64,000 nt of DNA, taken from Tetragonia tetragonoides. Its lineage: Eukaryota > Streptophyta > Magnoliopsida > Caryophyllales > Aizoaceae. The stretch covers positions 43,435,001-43,499,000 of the forward strand of contig CM076144.1 of NCBI GenBank assembly GCA_038025085.1. Reading direction: 5' to 3'. Within the stretch, counting starts at the first letter, position 1; every line of letters starts with the position of its first letter. A program made the position numbers and the translations under genes. This document shows, in pieces, positions 33,772 through 44,343 of the stretch. The notes below the pieces were generated by a model. The model searched no databases and was not told where the DNA came from. It was given only the letters and a program-made list of their open reading frames with translations.

Positions 33772-33976
33772 GGTCGCTTTTTATCTTTCTCGTCTACTAC
33801 AATATTATTGCGATGGGCGGTTTAGGGCAGCTTGCTCCAATTATGTTCGTTCTTTTCTTTTCGTGGGCTCACTTTTGGGTTTCTAATTGAAGTATATTTT
33901 AATTATCTCCATTGTTATGGAAATTTGGCAATAACACTTGATCTATTGATGAAACTTCTGTTAACTAGGACTTTTC
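33772..33976 (+). repeat. Direct repeat, copy 1 (second copy 34797-35005)
   Basis: Shares CTACAATATTATTGCGATGG, then GCTTGCT, CAATTATGTTC, TGGGCTCA and TTGGCAATA with 34797-35005. An internal duplication of non-coding DNA about 1 kb apart. Confidence 0.75.
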
Positions 33977-34796
33977 TGGGTAGACTTTTGAGTGAGTGTC
34001 AGCTTTCGATTGTTTGCAAAAACAGAACGCATAGGATTGTATTGACTAGATTCAAAGGTGTCATGACACACTAGAAGCACAAGTATGTTTGCAATGTCTA
34101 TCATGTTAATTAACCATTAGGACAATAGGTTGATTTGCAGAGGTACTGGTTGAGAATGATAATAGGAGTAAATGACTGATCTTGCCCATCAGCTTATGTC
34201 TTTAAGCACATGGGCTATCTTCTATTCTTCACTACATCAAGTAAAAGCTGAGTGTGCCTTTTTTTTTTTTTTTGGTTTTTGTTTTTTGGGCTGACATGAA
34301 AATATGGGCATGTGAGTTTCTGCAATCTGCATTATTCACTGCATATGTGAACCTCCATTCTCATCCAATGAAATTGTTATTTCTTTTACTCTCAGTCTGT
34401 TTCTCTTCCAGTTAAAACTTAAATGTATAAGACATGAAGCCATTACTCTAAAAGTTTTCTGTCATTTGCTATATTGTCCCCATAAAACTACAATTTATTC
34501 TGTCTCCTTTTCAATTCGACGGTATACTTTGTTTCCACATTCATAGCCATTCCAAGAGTTTTCAACTCTTTCCTACTAATTTGTATCTGTTCCCCAACCG
34601 TCCTGTTATTCCCTAATCCTGATTAGGATCTTTCTGATCCTCGAAAACGTATGCAGTTAATGATTCTTGTCTCGTCGAAATCTCTCCTTATCCTCGACAT
34701 TTGTTAATTCTTGATTGTTTAAGTTATTGACAGTCTGTTAGTGAGTGGCTACTACTCTTAGCCTCGTAGTTGGCATCCATGGCTTTTTATGCTGTT

Positions 34797-35005
34797 TCTT
34801 CTTAGGGGTGTCACTTTTTTGTCCTTCTCTTGGACTACAATATTATTGCGATGGGCAATTGAGGTGAGCTTGCTACAATTATGTTCTGTTGTTTCTTCAT
34901 GGGCTCATTCTTGGTTTTCTTTTTTAATTCATTTCAACGCCCTCCTTTTTTATGGAAGTTTGGCAATAGCAATTGATGGAACTTCTGTCTAGTACGACTT
35001 TGCTA
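34797..35005 (+). repeat. Direct repeat, copy 2
   Basis: See 33772-33976. This copy reads as a hydrophobic frame, but the first copy does not preserve it. Confidence 0.75.
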
Positions 35006-35447
35006 ACATTGCTGTCATGTTTTCAACTGGATTTATTTATAGGGGGTATAGCTTTTACGGTGTCGTGGTGGTCACCATCCCCTAAGTAATACAGCAGCCA
35101 CCCCAAAGTAACAACAAGAGTCACCCCAAAATATGAATCAGAACCACCTCCAGATTAGAATTGGCTCTTGACTTTAGTTTCCTGTTCTTGGTTTATATTT
35201 ACTAACTCTATTTTGTGAACACAAAGATTAGAACTGGCTCTTGAGTTTGTGAACCAAACGAGAACTTATATTAGCTACAGACATGTATCGTGGCTACTTC
35301 CGCTTTGTATGCACATTATTCTCCCTATGTGCACATTATTCTGCCTATGTGCACATTATTCTTTATGTGAAGTCCCCCAAAGTACACTGATGGATGTAGA
35401 AACTCCTAACTTTTCAAAGCCACCCTAATCTTATATCAGAGCCATCC
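35006..35447. other. Element 2 interior, degenerate GAGCCACC units
   Basis: Scattered AGCCACCCC, GTCACCCC and a threefold TATGTGCACATTATTC near 35308-35352; no gene. Confidence 0.5.
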
Positions 35448-35530
35448 CAAGGTGTAAAAAGTTCATGAAGGATTTAAACCTACACCCGTGCTTTTTAAAT
35501 GCACATACTTTTCCATTTACTTCAAATGAG
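35448..35530 (-). other. tRNA-like cassette T8, degenerate
   Basis: Homologous along its length to T7 (42745-42815), including GTGTAAAAAG before it and GGATTTAAACCTACA inside. The acceptor and D arms are decayed. Confidence 0.5.
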
Positions 35531-35746
35531 TCCTACAATACGCAATATATCGTGTAATAAGAGTCAGCCCAATTTGGATCCACCTTGAGTGTAAAAAACA
35601 AAGCCACCATGTTCTCATGCCAGAGTTATAACAAAGCAGTTCAATAGTTATAACGAGTTTAATGTACTTGATGGGGCGATGATCAATGTAACTGTTAATT
35701 GTTATGGCAAGGGGGTCTATTCATTCGAAGAATTAATTAGACGTTT

Positions 35747-35886
35747 ATGTGATTAACTTTTATTTATATTAGGATTAACTTTTAGACATAAGAGGGTTAA
35801 CTTTTACACATAATAGGGTTAACTTTTTATTCATAATAGGGTTAACTTTGATTCATAGTAGGGTTAACTTTCCTTCATAGTAGGGT
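35747..35886 (+). repeat. GTTAACTTTTAT array
   Basis: Six units of about 22 bases, core AGGGTTAACTTTTA..CATA, ending 18 bases before cassette T4. Confidence 0.85.
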
Positions 35887-35903
35887 ATTGAAATGCATAT
35901 GCT

Positions 35904-35975
35904 AGTCTATTAGCTCAATTGGTAGAGCGTTTGTGCAATTGCACAAATGGTGTAGGTTCAAATCCTACATAGACT
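35904..35975 (+). other. tRNA-like cassette T4
   Basis: Acceptor AGTCTAT/ATAGACT, D stem GCTC/GAGC, a central perfect palindrome TTTGTGCAATTGCACAAA, T stem TGTAGG/CCTACA. Relative to T1, compensatory changes occur in the acceptor (C-G to T-A) and the T stem (G-C to A-T). Confidence 0.75.
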
Positions 35976-35984
35976 TATGCTTCT

Positions 35985-36155
35985 AATGGTGTTGTTCTGT
36001 ACTGGTTCTGTTCAGTTCTGTGTTTCTGCTGCTCTGTTATGTTGTTGCTATCTGCCGCTGTTTGCTGGTTGCTGGCAGCTCTCTGTTGTTGTTTGCTGGT
36101 TGCTGCAAGTGTATGTTGCTAGTTGTTGTGGTTGCTGGTTGCTGTTGTTGTGTAA
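35985..36155 (+). repeat. CTG/TTG-rich low-complexity tract
   Basis: Irregular GCTGTTG, TTGCTGG and TCTGCTGC words. The complementary CAG/CAA-rich tract lies at 43425-43560 near the other end of element 2. Confidence 0.6.
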
Positions 36156-36302
36156 GGGGAGCCACCCCCAAACTTATATTGGAGCCACCCATGATTTTCT
36201 ATTAGAGGCACCACCAATCAAGCAATTTATTCATAAAAGCAAGACATAATCACACCATACGAAATAATATTCCTTTCATTTCCACATGACCAACGGTACT
36301 AC

Positions 36303-36372
36303 AGCCTATGTGAAATTCGAACTCACATCTTTTGTGCGGCAACACAATGCTCTCCCATTGAGCTAATAGGCT
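36303..36372 (-). other. tRNA-like cassette T5
   Basis: Minus strand: acceptor AGCCTAT/ATAGGCT, D stem GCTC/GAGC, hairpin ATTGTG...CACAAA, T stem TGTGAG/TTCACA around TTCGAAT (one G-T wobble). Confidence 0.7.
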
Positions 36373-36469
36373 TCAATATAATTTAAAGCATCAACACAGG
36401 TTGTGCTCAACTATGTATCCTTACAAATCTATCAACCTAAGAGGCCAACACTCAAGTTGAAAAGGTCTT

Positions 36470-36740
36470 ATACAAGTAGCCGCCCGTTTCAGCACTACAG
36501 CCTACACTATGCATCAGAGGACAAGACTCAAAAGATAGATGTCTGACATCCTCAACAACAGCATGGCATAACAAACATATTCACTTAGCCAGCAACCCCT
36601 ACTCGAATAATTAATCATCCCTGTGCAATTCATGCCGAATAGCAAGCCAACCAATGAATCTGTATCTTGGTTTAGCAGTCCATTCCCAAACTACTCTACT
36701 CCATCCCTTCGTCTCTCCTTCTTCCCTAAGCAGAGCATAT
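36470..36740 (-). pseudogene. LINE zf-RVT fragment
   Basis: The minus strand, across frames, gives RYRFIGWLA, LLCHAVVEDVRHLSFE and similar, the zinc-ribbon region after reverse transcriptase in plant LINEs. Strongly decayed; similar in content to 29540-30140 but not the same copy. Confidence 0.5.
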
Positions 36741-36984
36741 GCCAAATTATACTACTTTTTCACACAAAGCAAAATTTGTGCCTGGGCTAATTGCAAAAGC
36801 TACAAAACTCCAATTTAAGCAACACTAGAAATACTTAACTGAGTTAGATATTCAGTGCAACCGCAGCAAGGCAATGGTATACTCACCAAAAGCTATCACG
36901 CACCAACAGTGAGTAGCATCAGCTCACAAAAACAACAAAACAACCGAGCAAATCCTATATTTTGTGCTAGCCACCCTAATAGTC

Positions 36985-37320
36985 TAATACTAGTTTATCA
37001 TAGTCACCCTTATATCTTATATCAGAGCCACCCTCAATCTTAAATCAAAGCCATCCCTGATCTTATATCAGAGTCACCCTCAATCTTATATCAAAGCCAC
37101 CCCTGATCTTATATCTCCTTTATTGAGACACACACACACAGAGCACATCAAGATGATATTCACACACATGATTCACACACAGAGCACAACAACATGATTC
37201 ACCCAGAGCACAGCAACATGATTCACCCAGAGCAAAGCAATATCACACACACACACACACAGAGATGAGAGTCACCCTGATCTTATATTAGAGCCACCGC
37301 GGATCTTATATCAGAATCGA
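36985..37320 (+). repeat. GAGCCACCCT and (CA)n mixed repeats
   Basis: Units of GAGCCACCCTCAATCTTATATC type (36970-37110, 37268-37315) enclose CACACACA runs and four ACATGATTCAC...GAGCA units. Confidence 0.75.
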
Positions 37321-37321
37321 A

Positions 37322-37400
37322 TGTAAAAATCAACCCACAGATTCGAACTACACATTTTTCCAGCAATAAGCCCATGCTTTACCAGTCAACTAATATGCTT
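37322..37400 (-). other. tRNA-like cassette T9, degenerate
   Basis: Keeps ATTCGAACTACACAT at the T-arm position and AAGCCCATGCTTTACCAGTC in the D-arm region on the plus strand. The acceptor is lost. Confidence 0.45.
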
Positions 37401-37531
37401 CAATATAAACTAAAATTATTTAATTTATATCTAAAATGGGAGTCATACTTCATATTTTGTAAACCAGAAAACCTCTTGAGGAAGTGCTTGGTTTGGCGTG
37501 TGCTACTTGTAATAACACTTTTCTTTGTTGA

Positions 37532-37605
37532 AGCCTATTAGCTCAATGGTAGAGCATTGTGCAATTTTTTGCACAAAAAATGTGGGTTCAAATTCCACAT
37601 AGGCT
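37532..37605 (+). other. tRNA-like cassette T6
   Basis: Acceptor AGCCTAT/ATAGGCT, D stem GCTC/GAGC, hairpin TTGTGCAA-TTT-TTTGCACAA, T stem TGTGGG/TCCACA around TTCAAAT. A T6 run about 15 bases downstream could end pol III transcription. Confidence 0.7.
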
Positions 37606-37624
37606 CTGTAGCTCTTAACTTTTT

Positions 37625-37765
37625 TCAATGTAGTCACCATTTAATCTAAATGAGTCACCCCTGTATTGTGTGTGGAGCCACCCCTATATTATGTGGGAGC
37701 CACCCCTGTCTTATGTGTGGAGTCACCCTTAGCCACCCATGTATAATGTGTGGAGTTACCCCTGT
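37625..37765 (+). repeat. GAGCCACCCCTATATT array
   Basis: Five units of GAGCCACCCCTATATTATGT type directly after cassette T6. Confidence 0.8.
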
Positions 37766-38019
37766 ATTTTTTATTTCTTTTTGAAAGTGAATAAATTTTC
37801 TTTCCTTCCAAGATGATAAGTACAATCAGCACAATATTTAGAACGACAACTCCTAATCACAGAAAACACAACACAATATATATGATCAGGTTATTGTCAA
37901 CAAGTGCAACAACTAGGGATCTATGAATAAATAGAATTAGCTTTTGGTTTTCTCAATAACATAGGAATTTACTCTAAAAGCCCAAATTCAGCCCTGCAGT
38001 TCTAGTTGCAATGAACTAA

Positions 38020-39460
38020 GTGGAGTCACCCCATAAAGATAACCAGAGCCACCACAAAGTTACGATAAGAGCCACCACAAGGTTTAATAAGAGCCACCCC
38101 TATATTGCTATTGAAGTTATTCAAAAAAACTAAAAAACATTTCAAGTACTAATTTCGATAACATGCAGCGCCAGCGCCATCTCTAAGTAATACAAGATCC
38201 ATCCCAAAGTAATAACATGAGCCACCCCAAAATAAGATCCAGAGCCACCCCAATATAAGATCCAGAGCCACCCCAAATGCTAGTTAGATAGATTCATAAT
38301 GAAACACATCGTGTGTTGGTGTGTATACTCCTTTTTGAGCCCCTTCTTGAATCAAAGTTAACCATAATCTTAATAAAAGTTAACCATATTATAGATAAAA
38401 GTTAATAATCACCCAGTGTAGCACTATAGCTATACTCCAGAGCTACTTTACAATGTCAAGGAGCCTGCATTGCGTGCTTTTGGCTTTGGCTGTGAAGTAA
38501 CACAGGATAAGGCTAAATGAATCAATTATGTTCATTGAAGTAAAGGGATATGCGTGCTGAAAATAGCACAATGATTCATACATCACAACAAGGTGTTAAA
38601 TAATGTAACACGATGGGAGAAAGACGAATGATAGTTCATGAACACAAGCACAATATATCGACAAAATCAACATCAAGACAACAACCGTTGGACACATTCA
38701 ACCTGGGAAAATGAAAGAAACAACTCATAATGGTCACAATGGGCCAATGGCAACATGCTACATTGTTTATCAAAAGCCTAAAGGCCCCCCTGTCATGAAA
38801 TAGACACCAAAGTACTAATTGTAATTGCCATAAACATGCAACACCATCCCCTAACTAATACAGGAGCCACCCTAAAGTAACAATAGGAGTCACCCCAAAA
38901 TAAGAACCAAAGCCACCCTTTACTGCTATAGAAGTTGTTTCAGAACAAAAACATTATTTCAAATACTAGTTGCAATTGCGATAAAACAAAGCCACCCCTT
39001 TATTGCTACAGAAGTTGTTTCAAAACAAAAACATTATTTCATGAGAGTCACCCATATTATTACATGAGAGACTACTATTTTATTTAACGAGAGCAAACTT
39101 TATATTATGTTGAGAGTCACCCCTATTATTTGTCGGAGCCACCCCTATATTATGTGAGAGAATAGAGTTAACTTTTATTCTTGATAGGGTTGACTTTTAT
39201 AGATAATAGGGTTAACTTTTATAAATAATAGGATTAAATTTTATTAATAAAAGGGTTAACTTTTATAAATAATAGGATTAACTTTTATTAACACAGTCAC
39301 TTCTATTCTAATAAAAGTAAAAGTTAGCCCTACAATGAATAAAAGTTAGCCCTACAATGAATAAAAGTTAACCCTTCAATAAATAAAAGTTAACCCTTCA
39401 ATATGAGAGCCACCCTCAATCTCATGAGAGCCACCCCAATCTTATAAGGGAGGCGCATAC
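38020..39460 (+). repeat. Mixed GAGCCACCCC and GTTAACTTTTAT units
   Basis: Clusters at 38024-38105, 38200-38275, 38860-39010, 39045-39160 (GAGCCACC) and 38350-38410, 39170-39395 (TTAACTTTTAT and its inverse AAAGTTAACCC), separated by AT-rich DNA. Both words can occur within one block. Confidence 0.75.
38536..38788 (+). repeat. 253-bp direct repeat, copy 1
   Basis: Starts TGAAGTAAAGGGATATGC and ends TATCAAAAGCCTAAAGGCCC; equals 39586-39838 with a few substitutions. Confidence 0.9.
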
Positions 39461-39585
39461 ATCATTTGTCATAGATGGAAATGAAGAAGGACGACAATGT
39501 GCCATATATACACCTTTCACCATGTGATCAAAGGATCAATCAAAAAGAACGTTCGTGCCTTTATATGTTACATGTACAGTATCAC

Positions 39586-39838
39586 TGAAGTAAAGGGATA
39601 TGCATGCTCAAAATAGCACAATGATTCATACATCACAGCAAGGTGGTAGATGGTCCAACACAATGAGCCAAAAACAAAAAAAAATAGTTCATCAACAAGA
39701 GCACAATATGTCGACGAAATCAAAATTCAGACAACAACTGGAGACATTCAACATGGCAAAATGAAAGAAACAACTCATAATGGTCACACTTGGCAAATGG
39801 CAACATACTACACTGTTTATCAAAAGCCTAGAGGCCCC
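39586..39838 (+). repeat. 253-bp direct repeat, copy 2
   Basis: Second copy, exactly 1050 bases downstream of the first and of equal length. Confidence 0.9.
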
Positions 39839-40915
39839 ATATCATTAAGTTAAAACACTAGAATCTGAGTGGAAAGGACAAGAGGGATTACTGAATAAAT
39901 AAAAACTTGAAGTTATGAATCTTCAAGAACAATCTTGGTGTGCACTGGTTTAGCTGCAAGATAAATTTCCAACGGTTATGAGTTCTTGAGGAGAAAAGGG
40001 GAAGTGCAGGGACATTGTTGAGCCATTTGGGTGAGTAGCCATGCCTAGACATAGCTTTATCTTGTAGCTGGCATCTCTGAACAAGCTGGCCACAGTAGGT
40101 AACCTAGTTGGCAGGGGATGGAATTGTCAATCGCCGTCTTTGTGAGAAATTTGACAAACTTGTGCTTCAATAAAACGGAGTGAGGGTGACTACCATAAAA
40201 TAATATGGGGTGGCTCCTATTCTACAGCCTGGGTGGCTCTCTCAGAATACTGAGAGTGGCTCAAGAATTGAAAAGGGAACTCAATGAACTACAAACACTA
40301 TCAAAAAACTGTAAAGCGCACCAAGGCCCAAGATACTCCTTCACCAATAGCAGTTGATTCATGAAATAAGCTACAAACACTATTAATAATAGTTAACCCC
40401 ATTATATATCAAAGTTACCCCTGCTCTTAATAAAAGTTACCCCTATTATTAACCAAAGTTGACCCTCTTCTGGAAAAATTTCTCATTTTGCAAGAGTGAC
40501 CCGCACCTAACACTACAGCTAAAGCTTGAAAACAAAATGCAAATTTAGTAGCCACCCCTCTATTAAGTGAGAGTCACCCCTATATTCTGTTGGAGCCACT
40601 CCTCTATTAAGTGAGAGTCACCCCTATATTCTGTTGGAGCCACTCCTATTTTACAATCAAAATATCTCAAAGCAACAACCTCTAGGCTATTCTCCTTAAA
40701 GAAACTAACAGGAGGGGACATGAAGGGGAATTGACATCCTTAGTATTACTTAGCAACTACAATCTGCATTCACATTGCCATTCACTCAATGCGGTCATGT
40801 GGTGCAAGGCCCCAATATCCAAAAATCAAGTTTATATGCTTAATCTCAAGATCTATCTGGCCTAAGGGTATAGCAAATTACCAACCAACACAATTGAACA
40901 GATTTCATGGAATAC
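39839..40915. other. Element 2 interior with GAGCCACC and TTACCCC blocks
   Basis: 40195-40275 carries inverted GGTGGCTC units; 40375-40455 carries AAAGTTACCCC units; 40550-40655 has four alternating GAGTCACCCCTATATTCTGT and GGAGCCACTCCT units. 39850-40190 may be captured host DNA, but no family was recognised. Confidence 0.5.
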
Positions 40916-41161
40916 CTGGTGATCAGTATGTGGGTCAGTGAGGATCAGGAGGCAAGGCTCGCTGAAGGAGGACCGAAGCTGATTGGTGAAGGTACTAGGT
41001 GTACGACACTTGGCAATTGCGTGAGCTTTGGTGTACTAAGCAAACTTCCCTCTGACCATATGGTCTAGCAATGATATCCTGGGGGTTCTCAATTGCTACA
41101 GTAGCTCTTGCATTTATTTGAAGCTTTTCCCATGTCTTTGCAAGGTTGATGATGTGAATAC
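40916..41161 (-). pseudogene. RPSA: Captured exon of 40S ribosomal protein SA
   Basis: The minus strand begins after a CTTACAG acceptor and reads [36 protein letters not shown]; then, after a frameshift, [38 protein letters not shown]. It ends at an AG/GTATTC donor. The order matches the middle of RPSA (p40), which helps assemble the small ribosomal subunit. Both splice borders survive, so genomic DNA was captured. The frameshift near 41040 and missing neighbours make it a pseudogene fragment. Confidence 0.85.
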
Positions 41162-41879
41162 CTGTAAGTCATCATTAAGAAAAATTAAGCTATAGACATT
41201 ATATCTAACATTACTTAAGCCAACTTCACAATTAATGGAACCTAACAGTATTCAAAAACATAATCCTTACTGAAAACACTTAGCCAATGGCATTAACCCA
41301 TCAATTCAATGAGATTCATTTAAAATTTTCATGATATTTACTAGTAGATCACTATAGTTGCAATACTAGTCCTACAATTCTTATGATCAAATTCAAATCT
41401 GCATATAGATTATAATATAGACTACCCACTCGTAGTTCATTCAATTCAGATTGTAATCCCTCAGTTCATTTTCAATTTTCAAGCAAAAAAATCAATTTTG
41501 TACAAAAAATGATCTCAGCCCACATATGCCAAACAAATACTTAAACAGCATACACAATAATCACACATTTCATCATTACAGATTATAGTGAAACCCAAAC
41601 TTCAACCAAGCAACAAATGGGCATAAAAATACGCCAAATACCACGACAAGCTAAGTGACGTCTACAATGAGAAATTTTCAAAATTTGAACAACTCGATCA
41701 CACCATATTAATGGTTGTAGCATGTAGCTACAAGATAAGCATCTATACAGATTGAAACATGAAAAGAAGTTTCTCAAGTGCAAAAAGAGCCAACAAGGTT
41801 ACTGTCACATGAACATCAGCACGTGTATATAGCCCCATTGGCAGCAAAGTTTTACCCTTTAGTAACAAAACCAGTCCTA
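41162..41879. other. Element 2 interior without recognised feature
   Basis: AT-rich; may include intron DNA upstream of the captured RPSA exon. No other RPSA exon was recognised. Confidence 0.35.
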
Positions 41880-42735
41880 TTCTAAAAAAAAGCTAACCCC
41901 ATTACACATAAAAATTAACTCTTTTATAAAGAAAAGTTAACCTTATTATCTTAGGTGTGTTGGTGTGTATAGTCCTTTTTTACCCTTTTTTTGAAACAGA
42001 GTTAACCCTAATCTTAATAAAAGTTAACCCTCCTCTTAATAAAGAAGAGAAATCAGTCCTATTCTACAAAAGTACCCTTGTTCTTCGATAGCCAGCAAAC
42101 GTTCATCAGTGTTACACAATTGCTTGACTAGGCTTAAACAGCCCATAATAGAAACAGTATACGTAGAAACTTTAAAGGGGCGGCAATCAGCAAATTCTGG
42201 TATTCACAAATAAGTTGATGTTTTAAAGGGGTGGCATTCAGCAGATAGATGATAACTGTTAAACATAAAGAATTTCACATTTTTATGTTAAATATTTCAT
42301 TCTTGGTGTTCTCTTTTAAATTTTAACGCCCCTCAAATTTAACTAGAGCGACCCTTGAAATTTAGTCTGAACCACCCCTTACATCAACTGGAGCCGCCCC
42401 TTACATCAACTGGAGCCGCCTCTTAAATTTACCTGGAGCCACCCTCTACTTCACCTAGAGCCACCCTTTTACATGGTGCCACCCCTCAAATTTACCTAGT
42501 GCCACCTTGAACCCTATTTAACCGGGAGTCACCCCTGAAATTTACCTACACCCACAACCACCTCCTACTTCAGTTGGAGTCACCCCTCAAATTTACTTAC
42601 AGCCACCCCCTACGTCACCCTTAACATTTACCTGGAGCCACCTAATCTAATATCAGAGCCACCCTGAATGTAAAAAGAGTAACCCCCGCTCTTTTATCAT
42701 AGCCGCCCTGACATTATTTCACAGCTATCCCCTAG
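41880..42735 (+). repeat. TTAACCC and GAGCCACCCC arrays, right side
   Basis: 41885-42045 has AAAGTTAACCC-type units; 42325-42735 has about fifteen GAGCCACC or GAGTCACCCC units with TTTACCTG linkers, leading into cassette T7. Confidence 0.8.
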
Positions 42736-42744
42736 TGTAAAAAG

Positions 42745-42815
42745 GTCTATGTAGGATTTAAACCTACAAGTGTGCTGTGTAAATGCACATGCTCTACCGT
42801 TTGTGTTAATAGACT
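42745..42815 (-). other. tRNA-like cassette T7
   Basis: Minus strand: AGTCTAT...ATAGAC acceptor (outermost pair lost), degenerate D arm, hairpin CATGTGCATTTACACAGCA, T stem TGTAGG/CCTACA around TTTAAAT. It is followed directly by CTTTTTACAC, a plausible pol III terminator. Confidence 0.65.
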
Positions 42816-43424
42816 TCCTCCTTGCTTACTTCGTAATAAAAAAAATTGCCTAAATTATTACAGATAAATGATTAGCAAAAAAAATAAAAATAAAAAAGGG
42901 GGATATGCACTTCAACCCAAGGCATCTATTCTCCACCATAATACTGACGATATCTATGCATACTTTGGAATGAGTCTAGTATTAAAATATTTGAAGGAGT
43001 TTTAAATGATTAAAGGTCAAGTTGAAAAGATTCAATGCAATTTTAATAAGTTCAATTCAATGCAATTTTAGATCAATGTTTTCCCCTAAGTTCTATCTAG
43101 TTCCATGGCTAACTTAGTTGGTAGTCACCATCACTTGCATCATTTTTTTTGAGGGGAAAAGAAAGTGGTACCGTGGTGAATTCATTGTGTAATCAATCTG
43201 CCATCTTTCTACACTCCTTTTGAATCCAACACAACAAAAAAGATTCTTTAAAGGGTCCTTAATTTATCAACCGTCAGTTTGTACAATATTGTCATATTTT
43301 GAGATGATTTGGCTATTGGAGATATAGTAGACAGCAGAAATTAGTGAAGTAGCAGTTTTTGCCAATCTTTTTTCATCCCCTTACATGACTCGCGTCTCCA
43401 ATTAAGTTCCTCTTTCTCAGTGCA
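42816..43424. other. Element 2 interior without recognised feature
   Basis: AT-rich, nothing recognised. Confidence 0.35.
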
Positions 43425-43560
43425 TATTACAGCCGCACACACAACAGCAATTTCAGCAGCAACCAACGGCAAATTCAGCAGCAAATACAGCAGCATACAG
43501 CAGCAGACAGAAGCAGACAGCAACATACAGCAGCAAATACAGCAGCACTCAGCAACAAAA
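43425..43560. repeat. CAGCAG/CAGCAA-rich tract
   Basis: Irregular CAGCAGCAA, ATACAGCAGCA words, inverse in composition to 35985-36155. Confidence 0.6.
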
Positions 43561-44094
43561 ATAGTAATTGGATGGTGCTCATATGTACTCAGAGCTCAAT
43601 CTTCATAGTCAGCCTTAACTCATGCAATTTGAATCATATTCTATTCAATACAAAGTTCTTTTTCCTATTCAATTATTCTCCAACAATTTCATGATCAGAA
43701 CGAAATTGATAAATTATATTCAAAGAACAGAACCCTAGTTCGATTAATTTCATATTGAAATTCAAATAAGCCTTCAAGCAGGGAAATACAATAAACAAAA
43801 TTATAGAGAAACTAATTCCATCCACAACAATCCTACTTCAAACAATAGGGCACTATGGACCAAATTATGAACTAAAGCCTCTAATTTTGACCTGCAACTA
43901 AAAATTCAGAATGACCTAGAACTAAATGAAATTGCAGCAAACCCTAATTTATAAAAATTACAACTTGAGGGAAGAGAGAGAAAGATGAACCTGGAATACA
44001 AATTTACCGATTCAGTGGAATTTGAAGCACGAAATCGTTGGACTCAGAGAAGACTAACTGGACGAATATGGAAGCTTGTTGATGCCCAGCGTTA

Positions 44095-44200
44095 ATGGAG
44101 TCGGGTTGTTGGGCGGTGACCAGATCGTTTCAGTGAGAGAGAGAGAGTCACGTTTGGGAGGAGAGAGAGCCGCGATTGGGAGGAGAGAGAGTGAGCGCGC
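44095..44200. repeat. GA-rich leader-like tract at right end of element 2
   Basis: GAGAGAGAG blocks and a duplicated TTGGGAGGAGAGAGAG unit, in inverted orientation relative to the (CT)n leader of element 1. Confidence 0.6.
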
Positions 44201-44328
44201 GCGAAGAGTAGCGTGGTTTTTGTTCTTTACTGTATACCCAAGATGACGGACGTGATTTTATTGTTAGCTGAATAAAATGAGATAAACGGTTGTGATTGTT
44301 TGTTCGCATAGTTCAGATCTAGACTCTC

Positions 44329-44343
44329 TATATATATATATAT
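44329..44343. repeat. (TA)n tract, right border of composite element 2
   Basis: Pure TA run; GAGCCACC vocabulary ends before it. Confidence 0.75.

Larger units (their letters stand above)
33397..44328. mobile_element. Composite element 2, bounded by (TA)n, GAGCCACCCC-rich
   Basis: Lies between TA tracts at 33375-33396 and 44329-44343. The right end begins (minus) GAGAGTCTAGATCTGAAC, followed by a GA/CT-rich leader at 44095-44195. The interior is dominated by GAGCCACCCC and GTTAACTTTTAT short repeats, with six tRNA-like cassettes, internal duplications, a LINE fragment and a captured ribosomal protein SA exon. No transposase was found. Same kind of object as element 1, with a different repeat vocabulary. 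Confidence 0.45.

Noticed and set aside
27601..42735. A CRISPR-like interpretation of the regularly spaced short words
   Set aside because: Eukaryotic nuclear context, degenerate units, no unique spacers of constant length, no cas genes.
29096..42815. The tRNA-like cassettes as genuine functional tRNA genes
   Set aside because: The central arm lacks a 7-base anticodon loop and varies in length between copies.
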